NCBI RefSeq assembly: GCF_016086655.4
Contig: NC_052132.2
Location: 15,750,805-15,814,804 of the forward strand
From: Lepeophtheirus salmonis
Lineage: Eukaryota; Arthropoda; Copepoda; Siphonostomatoida; Caligidae
Length of the DNA stretch: 64,000 nt
Direction of reading: 5' to 3'
The position numbers were made by a program, and so were the translations under genes. This document shows, in pieces, positions 23,699-36,240 of the stretch. Within the stretch, counting starts at the first letter, position 1. Every line of letters starts with the position of its first letter. The notes below the pieces were generated by a model. That model was not told the DNA's origin, ran no database searches, and worked only from the letters and a program-made list of their open reading frames with translations.

Positions 23699-24756
23699 TT
23701 AGATTTTTGTTTTATTTTGTTCACAAAATTTGAATTTCATCATTTCTAAATAGTTGTTATGCTTTTGTATGGATTTTTGTGATTTATACTCATGTAAGTT
23801 TTATGATAGTTAAATACATATATTGGAAGTTCATATAACTAATGCATTTTCTGAAGAGTACTTATTTAAGTTAAAGTTATTGAGGAATTATTATAAGAAG
23901 GACGTGAAATCATTGTTCACAGCCCTCTAGAAATTGTGGGCGTATGATCATTACGTAACCCCATTACATAAATTGTGTAGTCTTCTGGATCATCCTTTTG
24001 TTATGTAATAATTCATAATATCTATTCAGACATTAAACTAGTGATATCACATTACCCCCCTCCATTGGTGAGTGACATCCGATTTTAGAGTAAATGAGGT
24101 CTTGTAAAAGGCATGGATCATTAGCAAGGCTATAATTATCGTTACGATAATATAAACTAAAATAAATCAAATGATAAAAATAAGGCCGTTTATTCGATAC
24201 TCAACATAATAGACATATATATAAAACTTTTTTTAGTGCAAATACTATTGTGCAGATTATTCCATTACATAGAAATTGTGAAATAATGTCATCACACTTT
24301 TTAAAGTCCTTCCATTTGGACTTGAGAGTTTAAAAAATATGCAAATATATATATTTTTTTAAGAGTAACAAAATGATTTATTTGAAAAGTGGAAAGCAGC
24401 ACTGAGAGTGGATCAAGACCACAAGGAAAAGTTTATTTTTACCAGAGAGATTACTTCCATAAAATTAAACATGAATTACCAACCAAGACTGGAGTGGTAA
24501 AGGTAGGCAACACAAATTTCACATCGATAAAATAATAAGATGCATTAGACTCAAGGTATGAAATATTCAAGGTAGAGTACTATCTGTGAAAGAGATAAAG
24601 CGTTAATATCTTGAATTGACTATTTTCTTAGTTGCATGTAATATTTTAAAGTAAAACATATTTAAAAGACATCTCAAATTATGTAGGATTCATCTGTTTA
24701 CCGAATATTTCTGATGAATAAATGGTGACAATCAAGAGTTATAAAAGATTTTAAGT
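23699..24756. other. Intergenic and probable 3' region of the TLDc gene
   Basis: No further gene. Candidate poly-A signals for the minus-strand TLDc gene would lie in its right part. A CCCCCC-containing stretch at 24054 is the only notable composition change. Confidence 0.4.
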
Positions 24757-26220
24757 TTATGAAATTTGTCCCATAAGATCGCCCATATCAACGTGTCCTC
24801 CAGAGACAGATGTATTTGGTCTTCTGATATCCATTCCTGATTTTTCAGAGGATGGATCAACAGCGGATCCAAGACCCCAGGCTTCTACATGAGAAATGCT
24901 GAATTGGCTTGGAATGATTCCACTAGGTAAATCAAATGTTTCGGCATTAGAATTGAATTCTCCCTCAGAAAGATCTGAAGCAATGCCAAGACCCAAAGCG
25001 TCAGGGCGACCACCGAGACCAAATTTAGAGTCTGAACCAAACAAAAATCTTTCGTTCTTACCAGTCGAGTAGAAACATGCCATTTTAGGTTTGATAGCAA
25101 AAATAAATGAATCTCCGTTTCCAGACCAACCTCCTTTAGTATCACCCCAGGACGTTGATGCAAAGGCGCCAAATATAGCACCATCGTCCGATTGAATAAT
25201 CAAAAGTGTAGGTCCCTGATACACTAACCGTTCTGCAAATTCACTTGGATCATGGCTTTTCGTACTAAACAAAAATCGCCATTTCTTTCTTAATTCTAGT
25301 AGAATATTAGTGTTGAGGAAAAGGATGGAGGCATTATTAAGAATAGAACAGTCTTCTTCAAAGCCCTCAGGGGTAGGAATAAGAGGCGCTTCGTCTTCGT
25401 CGGAAGTGTCTTCGTCCTTAACATCGAAAATGTCATCAAAAACGTCCTTTTGAATTTTGCCAATCTCAGGATGCTTTCCAAACCAACCCTTGACATCGTC
25501 TTTACCAGTTTTCTTATCCCCTTTATTATCATCGTCAAGTCTATCTTTTTCTTTTTTACCAGGGTCAATGAGGTCACGAATAAGATGGTCACCAAAAGCT
25601 CCAATAGAATCATCACTTTTGCCTGCGTCAGGATTAGCTTTGCCCCAATCCTTGAGTGCAGGATCTTTCTTGGTTTTGATATTAAAGAAGGATTTGACCA
25701 GACCCAAAATAATATTGAGAATATCATTGGAGCCTCCAGAGCCTCCTCCACCTCCTAAAAGATTGATAAAACCATCAAGGCCACCCATGGATCCAGAGGA
25801 CTGGGTTGTCAAGGCTCCAGCTGCACTCATTAAGGACCCAAAGTCGAATCCTCCTCCTCCTCCGCCACCAGAAGCCCCTTCCGCACTTCCTCCCTTCTTC
25901 CCGGAAATCATATTCAAAACGGCATCCACCAAAGAGGGATCCAGTCCCTTTTGAATGGCCAAGTCACGGAAACCTCCAAGGGAACCGCCCAAATTGCTAA
26001 AGAGAGATTTCATGCCCCCTTCTTGCTTCCCGCTAAACACTTGCACTATGCTGTCAACGGCTTGATCCTCGAATCCTCCACCGCCGGATACATCGGGATT
26101 CAGGTTGAGTTGATCAAACCCTTTCTCCACAAATTTACCCGCGTCTTCGCCTCCAACTTCCTTTGCAATATCCGTCGCTCCTCTCTTGAAAATCTTCTTG
26201 AAGAAAGATCCAAAAGGCAT
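24757..26220 (-). CDS. TLDc-domain protein with glycine-rich N-terminal half
   Basis: A single uninterrupted 487-codon frame, the longest in the window. Residues 1-~185 are Gly-rich with amphipathic segments (MPFGSFFKKIFKRGATDIAK at the start, poly-Gly near 119-124 and 155-163). Residues ~186-285 are charged and acidic (many Asp/Lys, DEDTSDEDEAP). Residues ~292-450 form a TLDc domain: GPTLLIIQSDDG, IFGAFASTSW, the GDSFIFAI strand, LGGRPDALGLGIASDL and the closing VEAWGLG. TLDc domains occur in OXR1, NCOA7, TBC1D24 and others and bind or regulate the V-ATPase; that role is inferred here, not shown. No LysM, GRAM or TBC domain precedes it, so it is not a standard OXR1/NCOA7/TBC1D24. The ATG at 26220 is the first in frame and is followed by a lysine-rich amphipathic start. 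No introns are needed. Confidence 0.85.
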   Translation of the reverse strand: MPFGSFFKKIFKRGATDIAKEVGGEDAGKFVEKGFDQLNLNPDVSGGGGFEDQAVDSIVQVFSGKQEGGMKSLFSNLGGSLGGFRDLAIQKGLDPSLVDAVLNMISGKKGGSAEGASGGGGGGGFDFGSLMSAAGALTTQSSGSMGGLDGFINLLGGGGGSGGSNDILNIILGLVKSFFNIKTKKDPALKDWGKANPDAGKSDDSIGAFGDHLIRDLIDPGKKEKDRLDDDNKGDKKTGKDDVKGWFGKHPEIGKIQKDVFDDIFDVKDEDTSDEDEAPLIPTPEGFEEDCSILNNASILFLNTNILLELRKKWRFLFSTKSHDPSEFAERLVYQGPTLLIIQSDDGAIFGAFASTSWGDTKGGWSGNGDSFIFAIKPKMACFYSTGKNERFLFGSDSKFGLGGRPDALGLGIASDLSEGEFNSNAETFDLPSGIIPSQFSISHVEAWGLGSAVDPSSEKSGMDIRRPNTSVSGGHVDMGDLMGQIS

Positions 26221-26849
26221 GTTGAATCCAAGGGTGGAGGTGTGTGTGAAAAACAGAAAAACGAATCAAACTACCAACTCTACACAAGCACAACAGGCGT
26301 TAGGCACTAACAGAATTGTAGAGCACGAGAATCTTAACTCTGTTCCTCTTTACCTCTTCCTTACTCCCTCCCTCCCTCTCCCTCTCTCTCTCTCTCTTCC
26401 AGCTCCTCCTTCTTAGCTGCTTACTGCTTAGCTTTCCATCATTCTACCTCCCTCGACCCTCACTCACTCCCTCCCTAGCTCACATTCTCTCTCTTTCTCT
26501 TCTTAGCTCTCTTTACCCTCCTTCGCTCGCTTTGCAAAAAATGTATACGCTCTAGGCAGAATAGAACGAAACAAACATATTTGCTTCCCCGTTAGACCAC
26601 TGAGGAGAACGAAATCGGAATACAAGCTATATACAACCTTCTCCCTTCTCTCCCTCATCATTTTTATGCTTCTTAAACTTACCGGGTGTTGCAAATTAGG
26701 CCTTATATTCCGACTCATTCTCAGAATAGGCCTTCTTTTTATTGATATTAAGTTTGGCCTTTTAAGAGTACAATAATCCCGTGTCTCATGACTACTCTTG
26801 TAGTAATAAGGATTACAATAACTTCATGATTAAACGAAACACCATCTTG
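26221..26849. other. Upstream region of the TLDc gene; CT-rich tract
   Basis: Probable promoter and 5' UTR side of the TLDc gene. 26340-26520 is a strongly CT-rich low-complexity tract (CTCTCTCTCTC and CCCTCCCTC blocks), i.e. GA-rich on the coding strand. No gene is seen. Confidence 0.5.
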
Positions 26850-27390
26850 GGGCTCAATTATTATATAAAATGCACAAATTTCCAGCAAACCTTGATATAA
26901 CTCCATCAAATAAAGAAAATACATAACATTTGCATTTAATACTACTTCATGCCTATGTTAAACATTGATATTTGAATATAATCAAGGTAATATGCGCTAA
27001 AAGTCCCTCAAAATGTCTAGATTTTTTTTTGAGGAAAGGGGGGGCGGGGGCAAGAGAATTAGAATAATTAGAGAAATATATATATATAATTGTTAATTTT
27101 TATCTACAATATGTAAATAAGATTGTATAAAGATGTAATAACATATTTTCAATACATTTTAGGGTTAGATTAATAATAAAACTAGGCAATAGAAGGATAC
27201 ATTTTTGATAAACAATAAGGTTTAAGTCCCTTTATTTGTTGCCCACATTTTGACATGCAATAATTCACTATTTTCTTTAAACTTAATGAAAAAGGGGTTT
27301 CATTGTTATAAAATTTGGTTGCTTAGACCCCCAAAATGAACAACATCAAAATTGTGACGTCACGTGGAAACGTTAATACCATTTCCAGTT
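26850..27390. repeat. Dispersed repeat family H, copy without array
   Basis: Shares AAAATGCACAAATTTCCAGC, AATTGTTAATTTTTATCTAC, AAAACTAGGCAATAGAAGG and a TGACGTCA-containing end with 57650-58700, where ~630 bases of degenerate AT-rich repeats sit between the shared blocks. Here that space holds only a short T/G-rich stretch. Confidence 0.7.
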
Positions 27391-28185
27391 GTTTTGCCCT
27401 TCTAAAATAAAATAAAATCACATTAAGGTACCGGCTGGAGGTCGCTCACCCGCCTTATCTCAAAAAAATGTCGTTTGCAATATACAAAAAATATTTAGCT
27501 ACTCATAAAAATGAATACATAAAGGGTGGTGAAAGATAAATTGAGTTTTGAGGAAGCAGAGTCCAAAATATTATAAATAATCTGGACTCTTTGAATACAA
27601 AAAGTTAATGTTTATAATATTTCTTTAAAGGCAAATATTACACATTTCTTCACAATAGTGACTCATAATATTAAGTAATTGATCTGTAAAGCAAAGATTC
27701 AGCCTAGTTTGATCATTTTAATGATCCTTCATGATTGAAATAATGTCATTTAAAGTAAATCATATTTAAAAACATTCACAATTCTGTTTGACTGTTTCTT
27801 CTTTAATTACAATTTATCTCATTGTAGTAATACTTAACAAACCCCATTTCTGTGTGCATCGTTTTGCAATATTAAATTGTCTAGTTAGCACTTACTACTA
27901 CAACAAAATGTATACAAATGCTGAGCAACAGGGAATTAGTTGAGAATCATGAAATTCAATCGCTTCCTTCTATAAATAAATGAAATATTTAATTTCATTG
28001 TTTATGCTTTGCTGTATGTATTATCCCTGCTATGTAGAATTTAGACCCATCTGTTTAAAAGTGACAGTTGTTCTTTTGACAGGGAAATTATTAGTTACAT
28101 ATAGCATATTACATCAATCACAAATTCATATGGATTTGATTCTACATATTTGATTATAGATATATTTTTAGTATCAGTCAGTGTT
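27391..28185. other. Intergenic, no gene seen
   Basis: AT-rich, no supported frame. Confidence 0.4.
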
Positions 28186-28189
28186 GAAT

Positions 28190-28620
28190 AGGTCTAAAAA
28201 ACTAAAAAGACTGCAATCCTATCAGTTCTGTCCTAATAAAATTTGGTCAGTACTAGGACCGGTCATTATCGGTCTTTTATGGTAACTAATGCAATAAATG
28301 ATATGACGTAGTTACTAACTACATTCATTGAGCTGTTTAACGTACCATCTTTCATAGAAACAAGATACTTAGGCCCCCAAAATGGTCGAAATCAAAATTT
28401 AAACCAACTTTAAACTTCATCTGAAATTTAAAGTTTCGCAATCATTCATTGTTTTCTTCGATTTTTATTAGAATATTAAAAGATAGCTGGTACCCCAGGA
28501 ATGAAAGACCGACTGATCAGTCCTTAGAACCGTTCAATCGTAAAATAGATCTGACCGATTAAAAAAAAAAAGACTGATTAGAGAATCCGTCCTAGGACAG
28601 ATCCAATACTAGTTATTATA
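28190..28620 (+). repeat. Family D repeat with an internal insertion
   Basis: The two arms (28190-28325 and 28495-28620) match the left and right parts of the copy at 3620-3855. About 170 bases of unrelated sequence separate them. Confidence 0.6.
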
Positions 28621-30125
28621 TATAATAGTCCGAAGGACCCTCGGTCTTAAGGGCTAATAGTACTTGTCCTAATATTAGACTAGACTGTATAAATAAGGAC
28701 TGACACGACACTAGTATAAATAACAATACAGCTAGAATGTGAAGGGAATAAATATATTATCGATAACATTATGAGTATTCACACAAGAAGCAAATTTAAA
28801 ATTTGACCGTAAAATATCATTGATGCATATTTATTTATAAATACGAACATTAATATTTGTACTCTCATGACAAGGAAACTAACATTTGCAAAAACTAGAA
28901 TAAAATATACTAGTCTTTTTGATAGACTAATAATAACTCCATTTGATCACAAAATGTAAGAAACTTAACTTATAATATGAAAAGGATTATGCATATCATA
29001 TTTCCTATAACTTATAAGTAAGCTTAACCACAGGTTATTCTTCATAAGGTAATGCACATAATATACTTATTACGTTCATAAACTTATTTATTATAATACA
29101 TTCATTAATATTTGAATGAATAATATCCATTAGAACGTCAAAGTAAGTATATAATCGCTAATCAATTGAAACAATGATCATATTTCACTAATAATAGTAA
29201 TGTATTTAAAACAAGGACAAGAATTATTGACAATGGAACACTTCACATCTTGTAATTTAAACAAAAATAGACTTATGCATATTCTGTAAATGAATTATGA
29301 TGCTCATAATATCATAAAATAAATCACTCATCAAATTAATAGCAATCACGCGGAATATCAATTAATAAAAATGTAAATTATAGTTTAATGTTTGAAGAGT
29401 CGAGTAATTGAGGTGTCATAAAAAAGAAGCAAATGATAAGGTGCTTGTAAAAAAAAATAATTAGACTTCTAATTTTATTATCATACACTCTAACATCCAA
29501 CATACAAAATTATACTAAAGTTGGATACAAAAGAAGGAAAATTAGTTTTTCCCACATTCCAAATTGTATCAAATTGTTTTTGTGTTCCATGATTTTATGA
29601 GACATCTGTTTCGAAATGTTTTCAAAAGATTCTCTCTTATGTATTTAGTCGTTTTCAAATAGATGTATATGTTAGTTCACATATTATAACTGACTGTAAA
29701 AATAACTTTTGGTAGCTTCCACATACAAATAATAATTAACTCATTTCACATAATATATGCTTTTTACTCATGTGTTATGTTTGGAAAAGCTCTACTATTG
29801 CATAGATCAAGTGAATCAACACATTGCTGTTCGAGCCAAACATTAAAAACCGAAATCAATAACGTAGTAATTGAATAAAATCATAAATAGGTTTATTTTA
29901 TAATCATGACAAGATCATTAACAGAAGAATCAAAACTTGGAACAAAAATAAATAACAGCAGAGAGCTATAATAACAATAAATTAAACATATTCATAAATT
30001 GATTTATATTTATATAAATAGTAGGAATGTTGATTTTAACCCTAAGATCTAATAATGAGCGTAAATGTCTCCGAATATTTGGTTTAAGAAAAAAAAAAAA
30101 GAGAGTTAACTACAAAATGGGCCAT
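28621..30125. other. AT-rich intergenic, 3' side of V-ATPase gene
   Basis: No gene. Probable 3' UTR of the V-ATPase subunit A gene at its right end. Confidence 0.4.
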
Positions 30126-32177
30126 TTAATCTTCCAAATTACGGAATGCAGCTTGCATATCTTCATTCAATTGTTCAAAATCTACCTTGATTTTATCTTC
30201 ACCATCCTTAACAGGGTCTTTAAACTTCATGGAAGAGAGTTGATATAAAATATTGCCCATTGCTTCTCGAATAATGCCCCATGTGATCTTATTTTCTGAG
30301 AGTGCAGTGGATTCAACCGCATGACGTGCAAGATCATAGAAAGCAACGATGTTCCTCAACATGCCAACAGTTTTATAAAAAGGACAATAGCGATCATATG
30401 AAGAATAACCATTTTGCTGGAGGAAATCATCTTTCAATAGTTTGGCAACTTCAAGAGTGATTTTATCAGTTTCAGCCAAAGATGCTTTTCCTACTAATTG
30501 TACGATTTCAGATAGATCCTCTTCTTCTTGTAGAATTTCATTCACCTATAAAAGTAATGCATATACATTATACATTTTATAATTTATGCAACACTCATAT
30601 ATAATACTCTACCTTAACACGAAGAGGGACAAAATCTGAATGGTTCTTCTCATAGTAATCATCAAGAGCTCTTGTATATTTTGAGTATGATATAAGCCAA
30701 TTCACAGAAGGAAAGTGCTTCCTCTGCGCCAATTTCTTATCCAATCCCCAAAATACTTGTACAATACCTAAGGTTGCTGAAGTGACAGGATCAGAAAAAT
30801 CACCACCAGGAGGAGATACGGCTCCAACAATACTAACAGATCCTTCCCTTTGAGGATTACCCAAACATTTGACACGGCCAGCTCGTTCATAAAAAGAAGC
30901 AAGTCTAGCTCCCAAATAAGCTGGATAACCAGAATCAGCAGGCATTTCAGCTAATCGCCCAGAAATTTCTCTAAGAGCCTCAGCCCAACGAGAAGTTGAA
31001 TCCGCCATCATTGAGACATTATAACCCATATCTCGGAAATATTCAGATAAAGTAATACCAGTATAAATAGAGGCTTCCCTAGCAGCTACAGGCATGTTTG
31101 ATGTATTTGCTACCAATGAAGTACGTTTCATAATGGACTCAGTATTTCCGTCAATTTCTACAGTAAGTTCTGGAAAATCCCTTAATACCTCAGACATTTC
31201 ATTACCACGTTCTCCACACCCAACATAGATAATAATATCGGAATTGGAATACTTCGACAAAGATTGAGAAATTACAGTTTTTCCACATCCAAAAGCTCCA
31301 GGAATGGCAGTAGTTCCACCTTGAACAGCAGGGAATAAACCATCTGAAAAGAAAAAAATAAATATCACATAGAAAGAAATTATGGATAAGTGATTACCTA
31401 GAATTCTTTGCCCAGTTAAAAGAGGATGATTAGCTGGTAACTTTTCTGTGACAGGTCGAGGTTGTCTGACGGGCCAGACTTGCATTAATGTATATTCTGT
31501 TTTTTGTCCATCAAATTCAGTTTCGAGGATTTTATCCTTCACAGTATAGTTTCCAGGAGGAGCGATATATGTAACCGTTCCTCTTGCCTTAGGTGGTAAC
31601 AGAATTTTATGTTTAATCAATGTATTTTCTTGTACTAGGCCATAAACATCTCCTCCAGTGATATGAGATCCAATTTTAACATTAGAAGGATTAAAATCCC
31701 ACTCATTCACAACACTTAAGGCATTGGTATTAATACCCTTAGGAATGTAAATGGATTGTGTCATCTCATTGATGTCCTTTAGTGGTCGCTGAATACCATC
31801 AAAAATGGAACCCATAATACCAGGTCCCAATTGAACAGAGAGTGGCTTTCCTGTACGAAGAACGGGATCACCAACCGTCACACCACTTGTCTCTTCATAG
31901 ACCTAAACGTCGCAAAATTCAGCAGAATATCATTATGAAAAATCGCTTGTTAAAATGACCCAGTATATACCTGAATTGTGGCTAAATCCCCTTCAAGACG
32001 AATGATTTCCCCAACAAGCTCATCATATCCAACTCGAACCAATTCGTACATAGCTGCGCCTGACATTTTATCAGCCGTAACGACAGGCCCAGAAACTGCG
32101 TGGACAAGGCCAAATTTTCCTTCATTCTCTTCATCTCGAATCTTTGGGAGATTACTCGTATCCATTCCTCCAGCCAT
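30126..32177 (-). CDS. ATP6V1A: V-type proton ATPase catalytic subunit A
   Basis: Four exons: 31971-32177, 31398-31902, 30613-31343 and 30126-30545, joined by short introns (68, 54 and 67 bp) with GT/AG ends. The joined frame is 620 codons including the stop-free body, matching the ~615 residues usual for the family. The subunit hydrolyses ATP in the V1 sector to drive proton pumping into endomembrane compartments or across epithelia. Visible motifs: Walker A GAFGCGKT (residues 253-260), VGCGERGNEM, Walker B region SMMADSTSRWAEALRE, the long non-homologous insert typical of subunit A (residues ~150-215), and the conserved SGRLAEMPADSGYPAYLGAR. The start MAGGMDTSNLPKI is the first ATG in frame. 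The gene looks intact. The TLDc gene lies 4 kb downstream on the same strand. TLDc proteins are known V-ATPase interactors, but the proximity is probably chance. Confidence 0.97.
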
Positions 32178-34638
32178 GATTAAAAAAAACTCCTTCTGAT
32201 ACTACAGTGAGTTAATATTATTTATCAATGATTGAACAGTCAACGTCATATGACACTACTTCAACAGCTGCGTCTGTGGCAGCCGAACACTCAGCTTGCC
32301 CAAATAAAAACTCCTCCTTTAGTTTTCTCTCCCTTACCCCACAAGCTAACTGGTTCGATCTGATATAGCAGAGAACTGAGCTGAAAATGATAAAAATAAA
32401 GGCCCTTTCCAACTTTCTCACATTTCTTGCAGCCTCCACAATCCTTGATATATATATATTTATTACTTAATACAAGGACTGCTAGATAGAGAGAAGGATT
32501 GGTGATCAAATTTAGTTAGCTGGAAGCTTGAAATTCTCCATTAATATTTAATATATTATGATATATCATAATTATATTTATTATTTTGCTTTTGACATAT
32601 GTTCTTATAGAAAACAAGACGACTAGATGGATTAATATGATTTTTTGCCATATAACCCCGTCCCTTAAATCCATTTGCTAAACCTAGCATACTTTATTTC
32701 TGCCCTAAGTCTATAACTTAGGCGCTTTCTTAAAAACTTATTTTATACAAAAATATTGGTCTTTTAATAATTGATTTGAAATAGAGGTCACAAGGCCCTC
32801 AGGAAATAAAAACGGTTAAGTTTATTGTTTCACACAGAATAGATTACTGTCATATGGTGAATAAGTAATTATACATTTCGCAAGACAAGGACATGGAAAT
32901 TATTTAACGATGTTATTTAATCGAAAATATCATATAGGAATCATAGCAAAAGAAAATATTGAGAGGCGACAAGGTATGTGAAAGGATTTTTGCTATATAC
33001 TTTGGTATGATTAAGGTATAAATTGTTTCTGAAACTGCCATCCGTTTGATGGGATGATTTTTCCCCCTATAACTGGATTTTAACATTAGACCTAACTCAA
33101 CAGCTGCTTTAAACTTCTCAGAATCAGAATATTTATTCTCATTGCATTCTATCTAACTAAGCCAAGCAGTAAAATAAAATATTTCTCTCTCTCTATGATA
33201 TGAAGTGAGGGAGACCTTCCTTCTTTCAGACATACTTTTTTTAATAATAAAATGTTCAATTAAAATAAGTTTCTTGTTTCTACCTCAAATTGGATTAAAT
33301 TAGGATATACAAATGTCCTTTTTTTTCCTGGACATGGCATCCTCTCTTTACATACTGATTGAGGTCCCGTGTTATAAATTAATGAAACGTCCAGTATTAA
33401 ATGAGACAAATACCAATTTTTGAAAACGGACTTCAAATTAAAAATAACAAAAGATATATAATTTCAAAAAACTTCATATTTTAGAATAGGGTTTATTTTT
33501 GTTTCCTCTATATTTAATATCTGGGGAGAATGATAAGAATCTGAACGATCAATGTAGTAGAAATATTCTTATTTATAAGTATTTTTTTATGAAATTGATT
33601 TTTTCGAGAAATAAAATTTCAACAAAATTGTAATCTTGAACTTTAAGGTCGATTACTAAATATAAATTTAGTAATTAATCCGCCTAATAAATTGTCAATT
33701 TACAAAGTCCTAAGTAAATATGCAATTATTACATATAATTTTTTCAGAAAATGGATGAGTAGTTTAACTTCATGACCACTCATTCTCCGTAGTGCAAGGT
33801 ATAAAAAATATAATAATATGACAACTTGTCCGAGTCTCCCCGACAGTATGTAGTTAGTGAGTCTGCAAAACTTATGAGACCTTAAGGGAAAGAGGCTTCA
33901 TGTATTTGTATCAATAAGTTTTTTTCTTAGCTCTAATTCTGATTCATCTAAATTACAGTATATGCGTTTTTTCATCTCTTTCAGAGTTCATTGTTATATC
34001 ACGTTTTTCATCTAAAGTAAATTCATACAAGTCAACCTTTCGGACAATGTTATGTATTTTTCTTTAGAATACACCAAAAACATAAACTATTAGTTAAAAA
34101 CATAGTTCAAAGTATCTGAACCATAATTATGCTCTAAAAAATTATAAAAGTTACTTAAAAACAAAAATATATAACCCTAATCATCTACCCAGGGGATTGA
34201 TTTATATTCTATATTTTTTGATCGAGGTTACGTGAATCCTGAACATAAATCATATACTTATTTTTTGTTTATTTTTTATTTCAACCCTCTTGTCTCCTCT
34301 TTCCTTTTTAGTCTCTTTACGCAAAACAAGGAATATAATAGGTTGGGACTATATTTTGTTCGTAGTTATTTGAGATTGCTGGCATCCCTTGTTGTTATCT
34401 AGCTATATAATACTAGCTAGTAGAGAGAAGCAGGAGGCTTGGCTAGTTTCTTGCTACCCAGTAGTTGTGCGTACAAATAGCTAATATATAATTTATAAAA
34501 CATTGATTTACTCATTTTACACTTCTTCTCCCTTTCCCTTCAGCCGACAATTGATAATTTCTTTAGGAACCCCAAATTTACATACTTAGAAAGGGTTTTT
34601 ATTGTATAAGAAAGCTCAGAGGTACATTCAAAGCCGAG
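32178..34638. other. Intergenic between V-ATPase A and SF3B6
   Basis: Divergent intergenic region of ~2.5 kb containing the promoters of both genes. The V-ATPase 5' UTR lies at the left edge. No other frame is supported. Confidence 0.45.
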
Positions 34639-35081
34639 ATGGCGATGAATAGGAATAATAAGAACAACGTAAGTAGAAGTTTTAATATTTATACATAGTT
34701 TTAATTTAATATTTTTGTTGTTGATTGTAGGTCCGGCTTCCGCCGGAGGTTAACCGGGTCCTCTATATACGAAATCTTCCGTATAAAATAAGTGCAGAAG
34801 AGATGTATGATATTTTCGGAAAATATGGTGCTATCCGTCAAATCCGAGTCGGAAATACTCCGGAAACAAGAGGCACAGCCTTTGTTGTCTACGAAGATAT
34901 TTTTGATGCTAAAAATGCTTGTGATCATTTGAGTGGATTCAATGTATGTAATCGATATCTGGTGGTGCTTTATTATCAGGCAACTAAGGCCTTTAAACGA
35001 ATTGACATGGAGAAAAAACAAGCTGATCTGATTGCCATGAAGGCAAAGTATGGGCTCTCTACTCCAGTAGGCGCTAAATAA
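34639..35081 (+). CDS. SF3B6: Splicing factor 3B subunit 6 (p14, SF3b14)
   Basis: Two exons, 34639-34668 (MAMNRNNKNN) and 34731-35081, with a 62-bp GT/AG intron. The 126-residue product is almost the same length as the human protein (125). It is the SF3b component of the U2 snRNP that lies next to the branch-point adenosine and binds SF3B1. It has one RRM: RNP2 is LYIRNL (residues 21-26) and RNP1 lies in RGTAFVVYE (57-65). Tyr22, the residue known in the human protein to contact the branch adenosine, is present. The C-terminal helix region (ATKAFKRIDMEKKQADL) used to bind SF3B1 is more divergent, and the end reads KYGLSTPVGAK. Both splice sites and the frame are intact. Confidence 0.96.
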
Positions 35082-35379
35082 ATGATGCAGAAATTCTTAG
35101 CACTGAATACAAGATCTCAAAAATTGTGCTAATTCAGAGTAATCTGATTTACATGTGTGTGTTTACATTTGCTATTTTTATTTTGTCATGATTAATAATA
35201 ATTTATATTAGTATTAAGGTATATGCAATTCCTTTCCAGATGATTTATATGTTTCTTCTTATCATACGTATTTTTAAGTGATGGATATATTTCTAAATAT
35301 ATTCAAATGTGAATGCTAATTGAATGTACATCAAACTTGTTTTATTTCTCTACTCCTTGTCTAATATTTTGAAAATGGT

Positions 35380-35590
35380 TACTACCGAAAAAAATCAAAC
35401 ATATATTTGATGATGATTCATGCTCTAATACTATGTAATTATGATTGCCACTCATGTAACTCCCATTTTAAAATATCAAACGTTTCATTAATCATTCAAT
35501 TTGTGGTAAGTAATACAACATTTCATCTTAAAATTAGAATAAAATGAATGGGAAATTAACTACATAGTATTTCTGCTTAAATCATCATCC
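35380..35590. repeat. Dispersed repeat family G copy 1
   Basis: Shares TATATTTGATGATGATTCAT, a CTATGTAATTAT word, AATGAATGGGAAAT-like and ACATAGTATT words with 55020-55260 in the same order. Confidence 0.65.
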
Positions 35591-36124
35591 AATATATTTA
35601 TTCTTTTTTTCGCCAACTTGTCCGTTCGGCCAAGTGTTCATTCATGTTTGAAAAAAGGCTATATACTAAAGAACTGTGGATGATCGAAATCATCATTATT
35701 TTACTGATATAAAAAAATGATCTTGTTATTCAATTATAGGTCATAGTTTTACTGATAGACTTCGTGAGTATAATCAAACAGGGAAAGTTCTAAATGACTT
35801 TTATTCGGGGATAATTGGTTCCTTCACAAATATTTGGTATAGTATATTCAAAAACGGACACTCCCATTATGAATTACAATCTGTTCAATGACGTGGTTTA
35901 AAATTTCCTGATATATTGAATTTGTATAATTCTAACTAAGACTGTTGAGGCAAGCGAAATATTGGAAATGACGAAATTGAATAAATCCTTTCTTGGTTGA
36001 TATTATCAATATGATGTTATATTAATTATATTTATAATTTTATTTTATGAATACACCCTCCTACCAATTTGTTTAAAAAGCCAATTAATTCATTGCTAAT
36101 TAAATTGAGTATCTTTTGTATTTT
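35591..36124. other. Intergenic, no gene seen
   Basis: AT-rich, no supported frame. Confidence 0.4.
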
Positions 36125-36240
36125 TAAGGGGTGTTACGATCACATCCTTACATATATTGTATCATGCAACCTTTCCTCCGAAAATAAACAGAGAAAGGCC
36201 GAAATCATATGGTAGTTAGCCAAATAAGTCAATCATACGA
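36125..36240 (+). repeat. Dispersed repeat family I copy
   Basis: Contains CTTTCCTCCGAAAATAAACA and AGGCCGAAATCATATGGTAG. Related copies lie at 61735-61860 and, weaker, in the kynureninase intron at 52545-52625. Confidence 0.6.

Noticed and set aside
25457..25954. 165-codon plus-strand frame rich in Pro and Ser
   Set aside because: It is the antisense image of the Gly-rich part of the TLDc gene. Gly codons read backwards give Pro/Ser, and it has no domain of its own.
32218..32509. Minus-strand frames upstream of V-ATPase subunit A
   Set aside because: No similarity to any protein and located in the expected 5' UTR/promoter region. Not part of the conserved subunit.
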